A DNA stretch of 30,311 nucleotides from Azolla pinnata (GCA_037176905.1 JBBBWG010029943.1:646-30956); one strand, 5' to 3'. Shown: positions 10,661 through 21,400, counted from the first letter of the stretch. Made by a program: numbers and translations. Notes: a model not told the origin generated them from the letters alone.

Positions 10661-10813
10661 AATGCACATGCATTCAATTGGGTGAGTATGTATGTATGCG
10701 TGCGTGTGCATGTATGTCTATGCATCTGGGCACTTGTTTATTTCAAAGAAACAAGCACCCACATGCATAGACATCCATGCATGCATAACATACATACACA
10801 TGCATTCAATTAG

Positions 10814-10840
<27 letters not shown>
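10814..10840. repeat. (GT)n microsatellite
   Basis: A 27-base uninterrupted GT run lies within the foldback array, between two copies of the GGGCAC motif. Confidence 0.95.
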
Positions 10841-10844
<4 letters not shown>

Positions 10845-11030
10845 AATGTATGTATGTGTGGGCACCTTTGAAATGTGTAATGCACTGGTTCATTTCAAAG
10901 AAACAAGTGCCCACATACATAGACATACATTTCACCTAATTGAATGCATGTGCATTGTGGGCACTTGCTCATACATTCACCAACATGATTGAATGTATGT
11001 GTATGCATGTATGCACATCTATGTATAGTT

Positions 11031-12267
11031 CTTATAACTCCGAAGAGACGAGACAAAGAAACCTTTTGCTTGTTGCATGAGAATGAGTTTATGACTCAAT
11101 CCAATCGATGCCCATTTCCGGGCAGAGAATCGATACTGAATCGTATGAAGGGATTGTGCACGATTCTCAACGCTTTGCAGAACTAATACTCGAAGTTTTG
11201 TGAAAGGTTTGTGCGCGATTCGCAGCAACACTCTGTAGAATCAATACCGAAGTTTACAGAGGTTTGTGTGCATTGGTGCTGATTGCAAGCACACTAGGCT
11301 TTGAAACTGCCATCAATCAACAAGGAAAGAAAAAAAAAACTCCATGAAAAACCTAAATGAATTTGCAGACATCGAAAACCCAAGTGAATCGGGAAGAACA
11401 CTTGATTGATACTTTGATAATATGCCCATCCATCATAGTTCAGGATTGATCAACAACGATTCGACAAACGGTTGATGCTAGATCAGCAGAAACAATCTAC
11501 AACCCTTTCATAGCTCATCCACAGGGCACACCATCGGTCCATTTTCGTGCTACGGCTCAAGCCAATCCAAGCGCTAAACGAGCTCGGATTTCAACAGGAA
11601 TTTGAACCAGACATGTGTAGAGCCCACATCCATCTAAATCTCACCAGCCTTGACATCATCAGATGAAAGGGCTTTGTCATCTACATTCAAAGGTCACTAC
11701 TACTTTTCCTCTGTCCTTTGGTTCTTTGAGCTGGATACCTGGGGAGGTTTTTAGCATTGAAGAACCAGTGTTCAGAGCTATCTCTCAATCTTGGATTGAC
11801 CCCACAAATGGAGATTTTCCCCGGACACAGAAGAAGAAGCTTCAGAACAATGTCCATGTTCAGAATCTCGCGCATAGACAGCCGGATTCTTTAGTGGGTT
11901 CATGTTCAGTAATTCCCCAAACAGGGTACACAGCATTCTACATTTGCAATCTCTTGTTCTACATTTGCAATCTCTTGTTCTACATTTGCAATCTCTTGTT
12001 TTGTATATCAAAGGCAGTGTTTTAGCCTCTTATAAAAAGACATCGATCGACCACATTCCTTCCTTTCGCACGACACCTCTCTTTTGCATTTGCTTTGCTT
12101 TACTTGCCCTTAACCTGATCATAAAATAATCTTCAGCTTTTAGTGTAAAATCAAATGCCAATGTGAGCATCATCATGTAAACACAGTTTTGTAGATAGAT
12201 ATGATCTTCTATTGCTTGGACCGGGGCACAGCAATGGTCCCACCATTCCGACATAGATCATCCTCAT
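11031..12267. other. Intergenic region with small diverged repeats
   Basis: Two diverged copies of a roughly 57-bp unit lie at about 11150-11206 and 11207-11262 (GATTGTGCACGATTCTCAACG against GTTTGTGCGCGATTCGCAGCA, each followed by CTNTGNAGAANTAATAC-like and CGAAGTTT words). A 120-codon plus-strand frame at 11663-12025 has no recognisable motif, and its end is made of the 21-bp repeat. I see no gene I can support. Confidence 0.55.
11936..11998. repeat. Three perfect tandem copies of a 21-bp unit
   Basis: TTCTACATTTGCAATCTCTT plus G is repeated head to tail three times with no mismatch (11936-11956, 11957-11977, 11978-11998). The lack of divergence indicates a recent expansion. Confidence 0.97.
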
Positions 12268-12379
12268 CGTGAAATAGTCATCTTTGTGTTGCATCATCAC
12301 TTTGAGAAAAACTTCACTCTTTACGTGAAATAGTCATCTTTGTGTTGCATCATCACTTTGAGAAAAACTTCACTCTTTA
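12268..12379. repeat. Perfect 56-bp tandem duplication downstream of PPR gene 3
   Basis: The 56-bp unit starting CGTGAAATAGTCATCTTTG is present at 12268-12323 and 12324-12379 without a mismatch. It lies 41 bases past the stop codon of PPR gene 3 in the gene's direction, so it is probably within its 3' UTR or terminator. Confidence 0.96.
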
Positions 12380-12419
12380 TGATAGGTAGAGAGATTTGAA
12401 TAAATGTCTCCGATTTGCA

Positions 12420-15400
12420 TCAATCCTGCATAGAATAACAATGGCTCCTCCGCTTCCCCTCGAATGCATTTCTCTTTCTCATGATTTCAATCTTCGCGGC
12501 GTCTGCATGCATGCTGGCAGAAGCAAAAACATCGGCCATAAGGGCATAGGCAACACCACAGTATCTATCTAGTTGCACTGCTTGACTAAATGCTACTCTT
12601 GCCACCTTCACATTTCCCCATTTCTTACAAGCACCCAATAACGAAAGCCAAGCTCCCAGAGAACCAGAACCCGGCAACGACTTGATCACCGACATTGCTT
12701 TATCGAAGTGCCCTGCATTCCCGTAAGCTATCACCATACAAATCTGGTGTTCTACGTCCGGAGAAATGCCATATTTCTGGTTCATATCCCCGAAGATCTT
12801 TTCCGCTTCTTCTATAAGACCTGAATGACTACAAGCATTCAGCACGCTGAGAAACGTAAGTTGATTTGGAAAGAGACCCTCCTTTTGCATCCTTCTGAAA
12901 GAGGTTAGTGCTTCACGGGCATGCCCTTGTATAGCATACCCTGCAATCAGTGCATTCCAAGAGACTACATCACGAAAAGGAAGATCCTTCATCGCCTTCT
13001 CCGCTAGCGCAGGGTAACCACATTTTGCATACATATCGATTAATGCATTGGCAAGCATGACATCCTTATTCAGTAACCTCCTATGCACTATCTCATCATG
13101 AATTTGCTTGCCCTTGTCTATAGCACCTTCATTGCCACAAGCTTTCAAGAGACAAATGAAGGTGCTTACGTCTGGAGAGAGGCCCTCGCGCTGCATTAGC
13201 TCAAAACAGTTCAGCGAGTCTTCACACTGTCCATGCCGTGCATGCCCTGCTATCAAAGTATTCCAAGAGACTGCGTTTCGAATAGGAAGCTCATCAAGAA
13301 CTTGTTGTGCTTTCACAAGCATGCCACACTTTGAGTATATGTCTACGAGCGCATTTCCAAGCATGATATCCTTTTCCAACAAGCACCTCTCGACAATCTC
13401 TTCATGAATTTCCTCAGCTTTATCTATACACCCTGTGCCGCTACATGCCTTTAGGACGCATATTAAGGTAACCCCATCTGGAGTAAGTCCTTCTTTTCTC
13501 ATTCGATCGAAACACTCCAATGCCTCATTACCTTGCCCTTGTTGGATATACCCTGCAATCAATGCTGACCATGAGACAACAGTTTGAATAGAAAGCTCCT
13601 CAAGGACTTGCTGGGCTTTTGCAAGATCTCCACATTTGGCATACATATCCAGCAAAGCAGTGCCTAACACTATATCTTCATTTAGAAAGCCCCTATTTAT
13701 GACCTCTTTATGAATCTTTTTTCCCAAGTTTAAGTCTCGCATGGCACCACAAGCTTTCAAGATGCAAATGAACGAAACAGCATCTGGAGAGATACCTTCA
13801 TTTTGCATCATTTCAAAACAGTCTAGCGCTTGAAGAAATCGCCCCTCGTGAACATATCCTGCAATCAATGCAGACCAGGATACAACATCTCGAAAAGGAA
13901 GCTCTTTGACCAGTTCATGTGCTTTCTCAACCATACCACATCTAGCATACATATCCACCAACACTGTCCCAAGTGCAGGATTTTTCTTCACTACGTCATT
14001 ACTGACAATCTCGCTATGAATTTTTTTTCCCTTTTCTATATCTCTCATGGTACAACATACCTTTAGTATACAACAGAAAGTGACATCATCTGGACAAAGA
14101 CCCTCACTTTGCATCCTTTCAAAACAGGCTAATGCTTCGTAACATTGCTCCTGTTGAGCATACCCTGCCATCAATATGGACCAACAAACAGTATCACGGA
14201 TAGGAAGCCTATCAAGAACTTCTTTTGCTTTAGTTAATAAACCACATTTCGCATACATACTCACCAAAGCAGTGCCAAGCACCATATTCTCCTTCAGTAA
14301 TCCCATTATCACAATCTTGTCATGAATTTGTTTGCCCTTGTTTATGGCTCTTGTATTGGCACAAGCTTGTACGAGGGAAATGAAGATGTTGGCATTGGGA
14401 AAGAGACCCTCATTCTCCATCTTCTCGAAGGAGACAAGTGCTTCATGACATTGATGTTGATCAACATACCCTGAAATCAAGTTGGACCAACTGGTTACAT
14501 CTCGATCAAGAAACTCTGTAAGTATTCCTTTCGCTGTTTCAAGCAAACCACATTTAGCGTACATATCAATTAAGGCATTGTAAAGAGAAACATCCTTTGC
14601 CAGAACTCCCCTATTTAAAATCTCGTTGTGAATCTGAATACCTTTACAGACTGCTCGTGATCTGCCACAGGCTTTGAACATGGCAGTAAAGGTAACGTCA
14701 TTCGGAAAAAGACCCTCATTTTTCATCAGCTCAAAACAGGTTAGTGCTTCTAGACCACACCCCTCCTGAACATACCCTGCAATCAATGAAGACCAAGTGA
14801 CTACATTGCGAACTGGAAGGTCTTGGAGAACTTTGTGCGCTTTTTGTAGAGCACCACATTTAGTGTACATATCAACCAAAGCATTCCCTATTGCAATATC
14901 CTCCAATAACAAGCCTCTGCTTGCAATTATATCATGAATTTTCTCTCCCTTAACTATAGCTAATGTCATACCACAAGCCTTCAATATGCAAGTAAATGTG
15001 ATTGCATTTGGGTCGAGGCCTTCACTTTGCATCCTTTCAAAGCAACTCATTGCTTCATGGAAGCAATCCATTTGGATATACCCTGAAATCAATGCATTCC
15101 AGAGAACCACAGTCCGATATGGAAGTTCTTCGAGCACTTCTTGAGCTTTTTCAGGGGCGCCACATTTTGCATACATATCAACCAAAGCAGTACTAAGCAC
15201 AAAATCTTTGTCCAACAACCCATGCCTCACAATCTCGTCATGAATCCGTTTGCCCTTTTCAAGAGCTCCTATACTCGCACATGCCTTTAAGATGCAAGTG
15301 AAAGTAATTGCATCTGGTGACAAACCCTCACTTTTCATTTGCTCAAAAGACAGGAGTGCTTCTTCACCTTTCCTTTGTTGAGCATAACCTGATATCAATG

Positions 15401-15644
15401 CAGACCAGGCAACTACATTACGGACAGGAAGCTCATCAAAGGTTTGCTCTGCTTTGGTGAGAGCGCCACATTTGACATACATACTGATTAAAGTGCTAGC
15501 TATAAAGGGGTCTGTTTCAAGTAATCCTTTCCTCACTATATCAAAATGCAATCGGGTACCCTCACATAAATCCTTCTTCTTTGCACAATCCTGAAGCAAG
15601 AAGACAAAAACAAAGTCTTGCCTAGGAGTTGCAATTCTCGCCAT
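12420..15644 (-). CDS. PPR gene 3: PLS-class PPR protein, E-type, no DYW domain
   Basis: This is an intronless 1074-aa frame with nine regular S-P-L triplets. S-motif cores run from SMYVKCG near residue 55 to DMYAKCGYPAL, and P motifs are of the VVSWSALIAGY type. They are followed by L2/S2 (KIFGDMNQKYGISPDVEHQ), an E1 motif (AWLSLLGACKKWGN near residue 1000) and an E2-like end. A basic tail (RKRNAFEGKRRSHCYSMQD) replaces any DYW domain. The KKWGN tail word and the repeat pattern match PPR gene 1 closely. The N-terminus (MARIATPRQDFVFVFLL) is short and leads straight into the first motif. A sequence resembling a 3' splice site (AATCAG) lies a few bases upstream of the ATG, so an upstream exon encoding a targeting peptide is possible. 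Expected role: organellar RNA editing or processing factor. Confidence 0.95.
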   Translation of the reverse strand: MARIATPRQDFVFVFLLQDCAKKKDLCEGTRLHFDIVRKGLLETDPFIASTLISMYVKCGALTKAEQTFDELPVRNVVAWSALISGYAQQRKGEEALLSFEQMKSEGLSPDAITFTCILKACASIGALEKGKRIHDEIVRHGLLDKDFVLSTALVDMYAKCGAPEKAQEVLEELPYRTVVLWNALISGYIQMDCFHEAMSCFERMQSEGLDPNAITFTCILKACGMTLAIVKGEKIHDIIASRGLLLEDIAIGNALVDMYTKCGALQKAHKVLQDLPVRNVVTWSSLIAGYVQEGCGLEALTCFELMKNEGLFPNDVTFTAMFKACGRSRAVCKGIQIHNEILNRGVLAKDVSLYNALIDMYAKCGLLETAKGILTEFLDRDVTSWSNLISGYVDQHQCHEALVSFEKMENEGLFPNANIFISLVQACANTRAINKGKQIHDKIVIMGLLKENMVLGTALVSMYAKCGLLTKAKEVLDRLPIRDTVCWSILMAGYAQQEQCYEALACFERMQSEGLCPDDVTFCCILKVCCTMRDIEKGKKIHSEIVSNDVVKKNPALGTVLVDMYARCGMVEKAHELVKELPFRDVVSWSALIAGYVHEGRFLQALDCFEMMQNEGISPDAVSFICILKACGAMRDLNLGKKIHKEVINRGFLNEDIVLGTALLDMYAKCGDLAKAQQVLEELSIQTVVSWSALIAGYIQQGQGNEALECFDRMRKEGLTPDGVTLICVLKACSGTGCIDKAEEIHEEIVERCLLEKDIMLGNALVDIYSKCGMLVKAQQVLDELPIRNAVSWNTLIAGHARHGQCEDSLNCFELMQREGLSPDVSTFICLLKACGNEGAIDKGKQIHDEIVHRRLLNKDVMLANALIDMYAKCGYPALAEKAMKDLPFRDVVSWNALIAGYAIQGHAREALTSFRRMQKEGLFPNQLTFLSVLNACSHSGLIEEAEKIFGDMNQKYGISPDVEHQICMVIAYGNAGHFDKAMSVIKSLPGSGSLGAWLSLLGACKKWGNVKVARVAFSQAVQLDRYCGVAYALMADVFASASMHADAAKIEIMRKRNAFEGKRRSHCYSMQD

Positions 15645-16081
15645 TTCCTGATTAGGCTTATTTAGCTCGCCATGGGAAGATACAAAACTTGTTCTCCTCA
15701 GTAATGTCTAGCAACCCGGAGCGAGATATCCTACACTGTGTGAAAAATGAAATGTCAGTATATTATGTGCTACACTCTCTCTCTCCCTTCTTCTCTATAC
15801 TACATACTATGTGAAATATTTATTTCTACTACTTGCCTTCTACAATGCATCAAAACGACCACCCACTCTCCCTCTGATATACAATGTTTATCCACATCTC
15901 ACCATGCATTGTAGTGTGTAAAAAGGTCCTCTATATCTCCCTCTTTCTATGACAACACAGAAAGCCTTTTGCTATCTCAACCAGTGCACGTAAACAATAT
16001 GGCAGGGTAGCACTGCATCAAAAACAACCACCCTTTCTCCCTCTCACAAGTCATACATAATGTGACAAAATATATCCACAT
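15645..16081. other. Upstream region of PPR gene 3
   Basis: Non-coding. It should hold the promoter and leader of PPR gene 3. It is CT-rich (CTCTCTCTCTCCC words near 15774), which would read GA-rich in the gene's sense. Near 15894 there is an isolated diverged copy of the CTCTCCATGTATTGTAG unit found in the following array. No confident TATA box was placed. Confidence 0.5.
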
Positions 16082-16350
16082 CTCTCCATGTATTGTAGAA
16101 TGTAGACTAGCTCTCTATCCACATCTCTCCATGTATGGTAGAGAGTAGAATGGCTGCCTATCCACATCTCTCCATGTACTGTAGAGTGTAAAATGGCTCC
16201 CTATCCGCATCTCTCCATGTATTGTAGTGAGCAAAATCTCTTCATGTATTGTAGACTGTAAAACGGCTTCCTCTCCATGTATTGTAGTGAGAAAAACCTC
16301 TCCATGTATTGTAGTGAGCAAAATCTCTCCAAGTATTGTAGAGTGTAAAT
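16082..16350. repeat. Tandem array of CTCTCCATGTATTGTAG units with 43-bp then 27-bp spacing
   Basis: The 17-base core recurs at 16082, 16125, 16168, 16211, 16238, 16271, 16298 and 16325. The first three steps are exactly 43 bp. The later steps are 27, 33, 27 and 27 bp, because the GGCTNCCTATCCACAT part has been lost. It is a short local minisatellite; the minus-strand frame across it merely translates the repeat. Confidence 0.9.
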
Positions 16351-16364
16351 CTCTCTCACACACT

Positions 16365-16365
<1 letters not shown>

Positions 16366-16413
<48 letters not shown>

Positions 16414-16585
16414 ACATAATTCCTCAAACCTGAGTGTTGAACTCGATGCAACCCATTGATGCTCCAAGGAAGCTGTATCTGCAGGGCTCTCTCACACACA
16501 CACACACACACACACGTAATTCCTCAAACCTGAGTGTTGTTCTCGATGCAACCCATTAAAGCTCGAAGGAAAAGATATCTGCAGG
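16366..16585. repeat. Duplicated block: (CA)n followed by a 75-bp segment, twice
   Basis: A (CA)n run at about 16366-16408 is followed by 16411-16485. A second run at 16493-16515 is followed by 16511-16585. The two 75-base flanks (AATTCCTCAAACCTGAGTGT...) are offset by exactly 100 bp with about ten differences. The microsatellite and its flank were thus duplicated together. Confidence 0.9.
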
Positions 16586-16801
16586 TGGGCTCGATGGAGC
16601 TCCAAGGTGCCATGGAAGCTCCGGGCATGAAGTCTAGAGAATATTCATGTGTTCTGGAGCTGGCATCCAAACATTAACTCATACGCGTTTTTGCATTCGA
16701 GTATGTTTCAATCAGACGTATATGGTAAATCATCTCAAAGTTTTTGATTGGTAAAAATTTTGAAGATTCAAATTTCGAGAAGAAAAAAGGAAAAGACTAA
16801 G

Positions 16802-17188
16802 TTGGATTTAAATCTTAACGATTATAGAGTTGGAAGTTGGATTTAGATCATAACGATTATAGAGTTATAAGCTGGATTTCAATCATAACGATTATAGAGA
16901 TATATCCTGGATTTAAATCATAGCGATTATTGAGTTGTAAGTTGGATTTAAATCATAAGTCTGGAAAACAGAAACATATACGTATAAAAAATGTTCATAA
17001 TTCAAATAATCAAATTGGATTTAATGGCTAAGTTAGATTATTGAATCATAGACTGGATTTTATGGCTAAGTTAGATTATTGAATCATAGACTGGATTTTA
17101 TGGCTAAGTTAGATTATTGAATCATAGATTGGATTTAAATCATAAGTTCGGAAAATAAAAATATATAATTATAAAAAACGTTCATAAT
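16802..17188. repeat. Composite minisatellite: 35-bp units, then 38-bp units, between copies of a 60-bp segment
   Basis: Units starting TTGGATTTAAATC or similar begin at 16802, 16837, 16872, 16907 and 16942, exactly 35 bp apart. Units starting (C/T)TGGATTTTATGGCTAAG begin at 17015, 17053 and 17091, exactly 38 bp apart, with the next TTGGATTTAAATC at 17129. The roughly 60-bp segments at 16942-17000 and 17129-17188 (TTGGATTTAAATCATAAGT...GTTCATAAT) are copies of each other 187 bp apart. The AT-rich sequence continues to about 17530 without recognisable units. Confidence 0.92.
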
Positions 17189-18365
17189 AATGAAAACAAT
17201 AACTTCAGTTTACAGATAGATTTTTTAAAATGAAAATAGATTAAAAAATAACTTTACAATTTAATTATAAATCACATGATAAAAAATATAGTATGATGTT
17301 ATCGAAATCTATATAAATTTGAGAACATTGACAAACAAAACCAATCAAACAGTTCATAATTTATAATCAGTATCCCTTATCATAAATTTTAAAATAGTCT
17401 CAACGTTACAATAGTTTAATTAAAGAGTTTGAATCACAATACGCTTCAATTGTCATTATTACTTAATATCTCTGAAAATTTATCTTCATATAAGTGAGAA
17501 ATTAATATCTTCTTAAGCAAAAACTCCCTTAGATTTTTTACATCCATATAAAGCCTTCATAGTCTTAAATGGCTACACAAATGTGGAGTTATAAGGTATA
17601 GGGCACGTTTCCACAATTTCAAGCATTTGAATGTGCTTTCAAATGCATTTGTTTCGTTCTGTGCTTGTATATAGACCTCACTTGAGCTCATTCTACATTG
17701 GAGAATAAAATCGGTTAATCTGATCTGCTCATTGAGTATATAACTTGCTTGTACATTGATCAATCTTACTTCAATACAATAGGGTAATGCGATCGATGAG
17801 GAGAGGTTAATACATGCTACTGTGAAGAAGAGCACCAGACACCAGAAAGAACATCAACGTCAAAATCCATTTCAGCAGAACAATTATATGGAGATATACA
17901 TAAGTCTGCATATCTCCAAACAGATGGTAAATTTATCACTGTATCTTTGCCATCAGGAAACAGCACAACGAATGTCGGCAACAACCCAACACACAAAGCA
18001 CAAAGGTCAGCAAAAACAAAACACAGCTTTCCCCAACACAAAAATCAGCATGTGTTGTGTCCTCTTTGGTTATGAAAAACTGCCTTTTTTCACTATTTGG
18101 ATAAGAGTTCTACAAAAGGGGTATGAGCAAAAGAGTGTTAGAAGAGCTTTTGTGTATTGCAAAGCGACAAAACCGAGGTATATATAAAATACTCTATCAG
18201 AGCCTTCCCTACTTCAACTTCTGGGAGACATTTTAGTAGAGGTTTTCTACTCAATTGAACCTTTACTAAAAAGACCATCATCCATGGGATATTCAGAAGT
18301 ATCACTAGTAGTTCAGGATGACTCGGTTAGTGCTCAAACTGAACACCTCTTCGAGTATGTGTATA
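17189..18365. other. AT-rich intergenic region and probable 3' flank of XPO1
   Basis: I see nothing coding here. Frames of up to 121 codons (17822-18187) lack any recognisable motif. The part nearest 18365 should include the end of the XPO1 transcript, but no clear polyadenylation signal was placed. Confidence 0.55.
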
Positions 18366-18424
18366 CATAGATAGATAGAGAGATAGATAGATATATATGT
18401 ATAAATATATATACATATATATAT
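18366..18424. repeat. (GATA)n/(TA)n microsatellite near the 3' end of XPO1
   Basis: ATAG/GATA repeats run into AT/TA alternation. The tract lies about 75-130 bases past the XPO1 stop codon in the gene's direction, so it is probably in the 3' UTR. Confidence 0.9.
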
Positions 18425-18497
18425 TTGTTGGTCAAAAAGAGGAAGGATATAATCTGCACAAAAGGAATCATTCCACTACCTATACCTAAAGAAGCTT

Positions 18498-21400
18498 TCA
18501 TGAATCTGCCATCTCATCTTGGATCTCGTTTGGAGCAATCAACCCTGGTATACTCAGCATTCTTTGCCGCTCTAGCTCTCTTTGGGCAGCTACCTCCTCA
18601 GCATAAAGATCTTTGTTATCCTGCCATAAGCATAAATTCGGTTTAGAAAATGTTAGCAATCATGAGGTCTTGAAGCCAAAAGGTATTATATATCCATCTT
18701 GCAAAGAGAAAAACACACTTGAGCTGAAAACTCCTTTGATTGTATCAGAAAGTCCCGAAGTTGCGTTTTAAAGCTAGAGAGATCATGTCTTGTCTCAAAG
18801 AGACCGCCTACAAAGGCCTTAACCTGCATGGAAGTGACGATCGTAAAAAAGCTAGAATCGCAACTTTATCTTGCATGATTGATTTACAATAGTTATTTCC
18901 TGTCATGTAACAGCACAAGTTCACCTCTGATGGTTTTATGTTTGGGAAAGATGTGCTTAAAAGCTTGATGGTATAGTCATGAAGAAAGGTGATGTTGTTT
19001 GGATAAGCTGTAACTCCCAATGTGCTTACATCCCATAATGGCTCCGTTAGAGCTCCAGAATCAACCTATACAAGAAATTGTATCTAAAGATATAAAGATC
19101 CAAAATTTATGGATAAGATAATTTGGGAAGTGAAAGTAGTATAATTCATTTAGATATAGCCTCAAAATAATACAGAATATGAGAGGTTAAGGGGTATTAC
19201 AAGACAGAATAGATGTTGCAAAATAAGCACATGGAGCTTGAACCCAGGCTTGTGGAACGTGTCTGTTATCACAGCAAATATTTCTTGCTCGATAGTAAGG
19301 AAATATGTTTGATGAAACTGATTACAAAATTCTGAAACCTGTCAGAAAAGGTCAATCTGTAAGCGTACTTATCCGAAAAGCAATCTCTTACTAGTTGCAA
19401 AATACCAGAAAACTTACCTGAAAATTTGTAAGCATTTCAAGCAGAAGATTTAATCCTGTCTCTGCCACATTCCTCTCTGTGTGTCGAAATGCCCATATTA
19501 TTGAATCCATTACAAGCTTCAATTGCTAGTTTCCAATTACAGTGCCATTAGTACATCCAGTACAATGATTACGACTTTGCTGCAAACATTTTAGATAGAC
19601 CAAGGAAAAAGCAGATGCCAACTACCTGACCAGATAGCTTGAAGAGCGCACGGAAGCAATGACTAGCTATTGCCCTAAGTAGAGAAAAGAATTTCAACCT
19701 GTGTTCTGGATAATCCTCGAAGTTTTTCGTTATCATCTGGCATAGCAAACCCAGTGGTCATGTTAATTATTGACATATATAAAATTGTAAACCATAAAAT
19801 ATTTTGCTGATAATGCATCCCTTTACCTCAAGAGTACAAGCAAATACTGCCTCAAAAATGTGAGGCACCTCATCGACAATAGCACCTTTCAGCCTATAAG
19901 CATCATTAACAAAACGACAAAAACATCATTCGTGATACACTAATGAAGACAAATAAAAACAATAAAATCAGAAACCAAATCACGAGGCCAATGATAGCAA
20001 AACAAACTAAAAAGTATGAAATAAGAAATGGTATCCATAAACAAGGAAACAAACTTGTTAATGATGGTTGCAAACAAAGATAAGACTTCTGATTCTCTTG
20101 CATCAGGAACATTCCGAGCATAATCCCCAAGGATAGGATCCATCATCGCAGGGACAAATTCTTTAGCAATCAACTCCTGATCTTCTGATTTGTCCACAAA
20201 AGTCTCAATTAATTTTAAAGTTTCTTTCTTCACAGACCTGTAAATTTACAAGTCTAAGTTAACATCTAGAAAGGTAAATACGGATGTCTTTTATGTGTAT
20301 ATGGATAAAACAAACCTCAACAATTTCACAAAAGATGTTCTCGATGCAAATGGGCCTCCTGTTGCTATACTACTTGATATGAGTTCACTGTACATTCTGC
20401 AAAATGTTTCAAGCACGACTTTTCAAAGTGCACCTGGGATTTCCACTCCATTACATCATATGCTTTCAACAAAAGTCATCATTCAAAGTTGTTCACATAC
20501 CTGTAAACATTTAGCATATCCAAGTAAATAAGGGATATCTGTGACAGAAAAGGTTGTCCAAGAGAACTCGCTGCACTTGTATTTGTCTGCAGCATAAGGA
20601 AAAACAAAATAAATATAAAACTGGATGATACTCAACAATCTTAAATGGCAGAGTATAGATGAATACCTGCAAAATGTTAAGCACTGTTCTGATAACCTCT
20701 TGATCTTTCAAGAAGTCAACACACTGCCTCGCTTGACCAATTATCTCAGCCCATCTCTGCAGCATATGTGAATATTAAGACCTTCACCACAAATTCTGGA
20801 GAAACAGAAGACACCTCTAGATTGCGACATTCATACTACAAGGATTAGAATAATCCTAATTCCAGAATTTGCATGGATTTCAGAATAGCTGCAATTAATG
20901 ATCAATATTATAATTATTGTGAGCATCTCGATTCTGAGCAGAAGATCGATCCATCAACATAGATTAATGAGTGCTTTTACTCCCATTGTTAATACATCAA
21001 TGCGTCATGAGAATGTTATATCCACTTCACGTCACTATAAATCTAATTGTTTTAATCAGAATATTGGACCCCAATTTTTTCATTTCATGGATAGCAAGGT
21101 TGCTTATCTATATGTACATAAAATATTAGCTCAGCTAGTCATAGTACAGGTCTGTCACCTGGTTAGGTAACTCCATAAGTTTTTGCAAATATTCATCACG
21201 TTTGTGAGGATCTCCTTCCGCCTGGATCATAAAACCCACCTGGAAATTTCGGAGCAAGAGTTTTACTACATAATAAAGATATTACATTTATAAAGTAAGA
21301 TATCCGAGATGAGAGAATTTTTACAGCTTCATAAAACGAATGGATCTGATGGTTTTCCAGATCCATTATTGTAGATGGGATTGCTTTAAGAAGCTCGAGA

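Larger units (their letters stand above)
10165..11030. repeat. Foldback (inverted-repeat) array rich in TGTATG/CATACA words
   Basis: The motif GGGCACTTGTTTCTTTGAAA and its reverse complement recur in alternating orientation about every 60-120 bp, near 10169, 10302-10330, 10419, 10501-10535, 10626-10660, 10728-10765, 10860 and 10890-10915, and as a short form at 10959. The stretches between them are TGTATG/CATGCA-rich. Two long hairpins (10310-10439 and 10500-10660) belong to tandem units about 208 bp apart. Several frames across the region are only low-complexity Cys/His/Met/Thr translations. It resembles a cluster of foldback or MITE-like elements, or a palindromic satellite. No transposase is visible. 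Confidence 0.85.

Noticed and set aside
16082..17130. CRISPR-like regular repeats
   Set aside because: The units are contiguous tandem repeats without unique spacers, in a plant genome and without cas genes.
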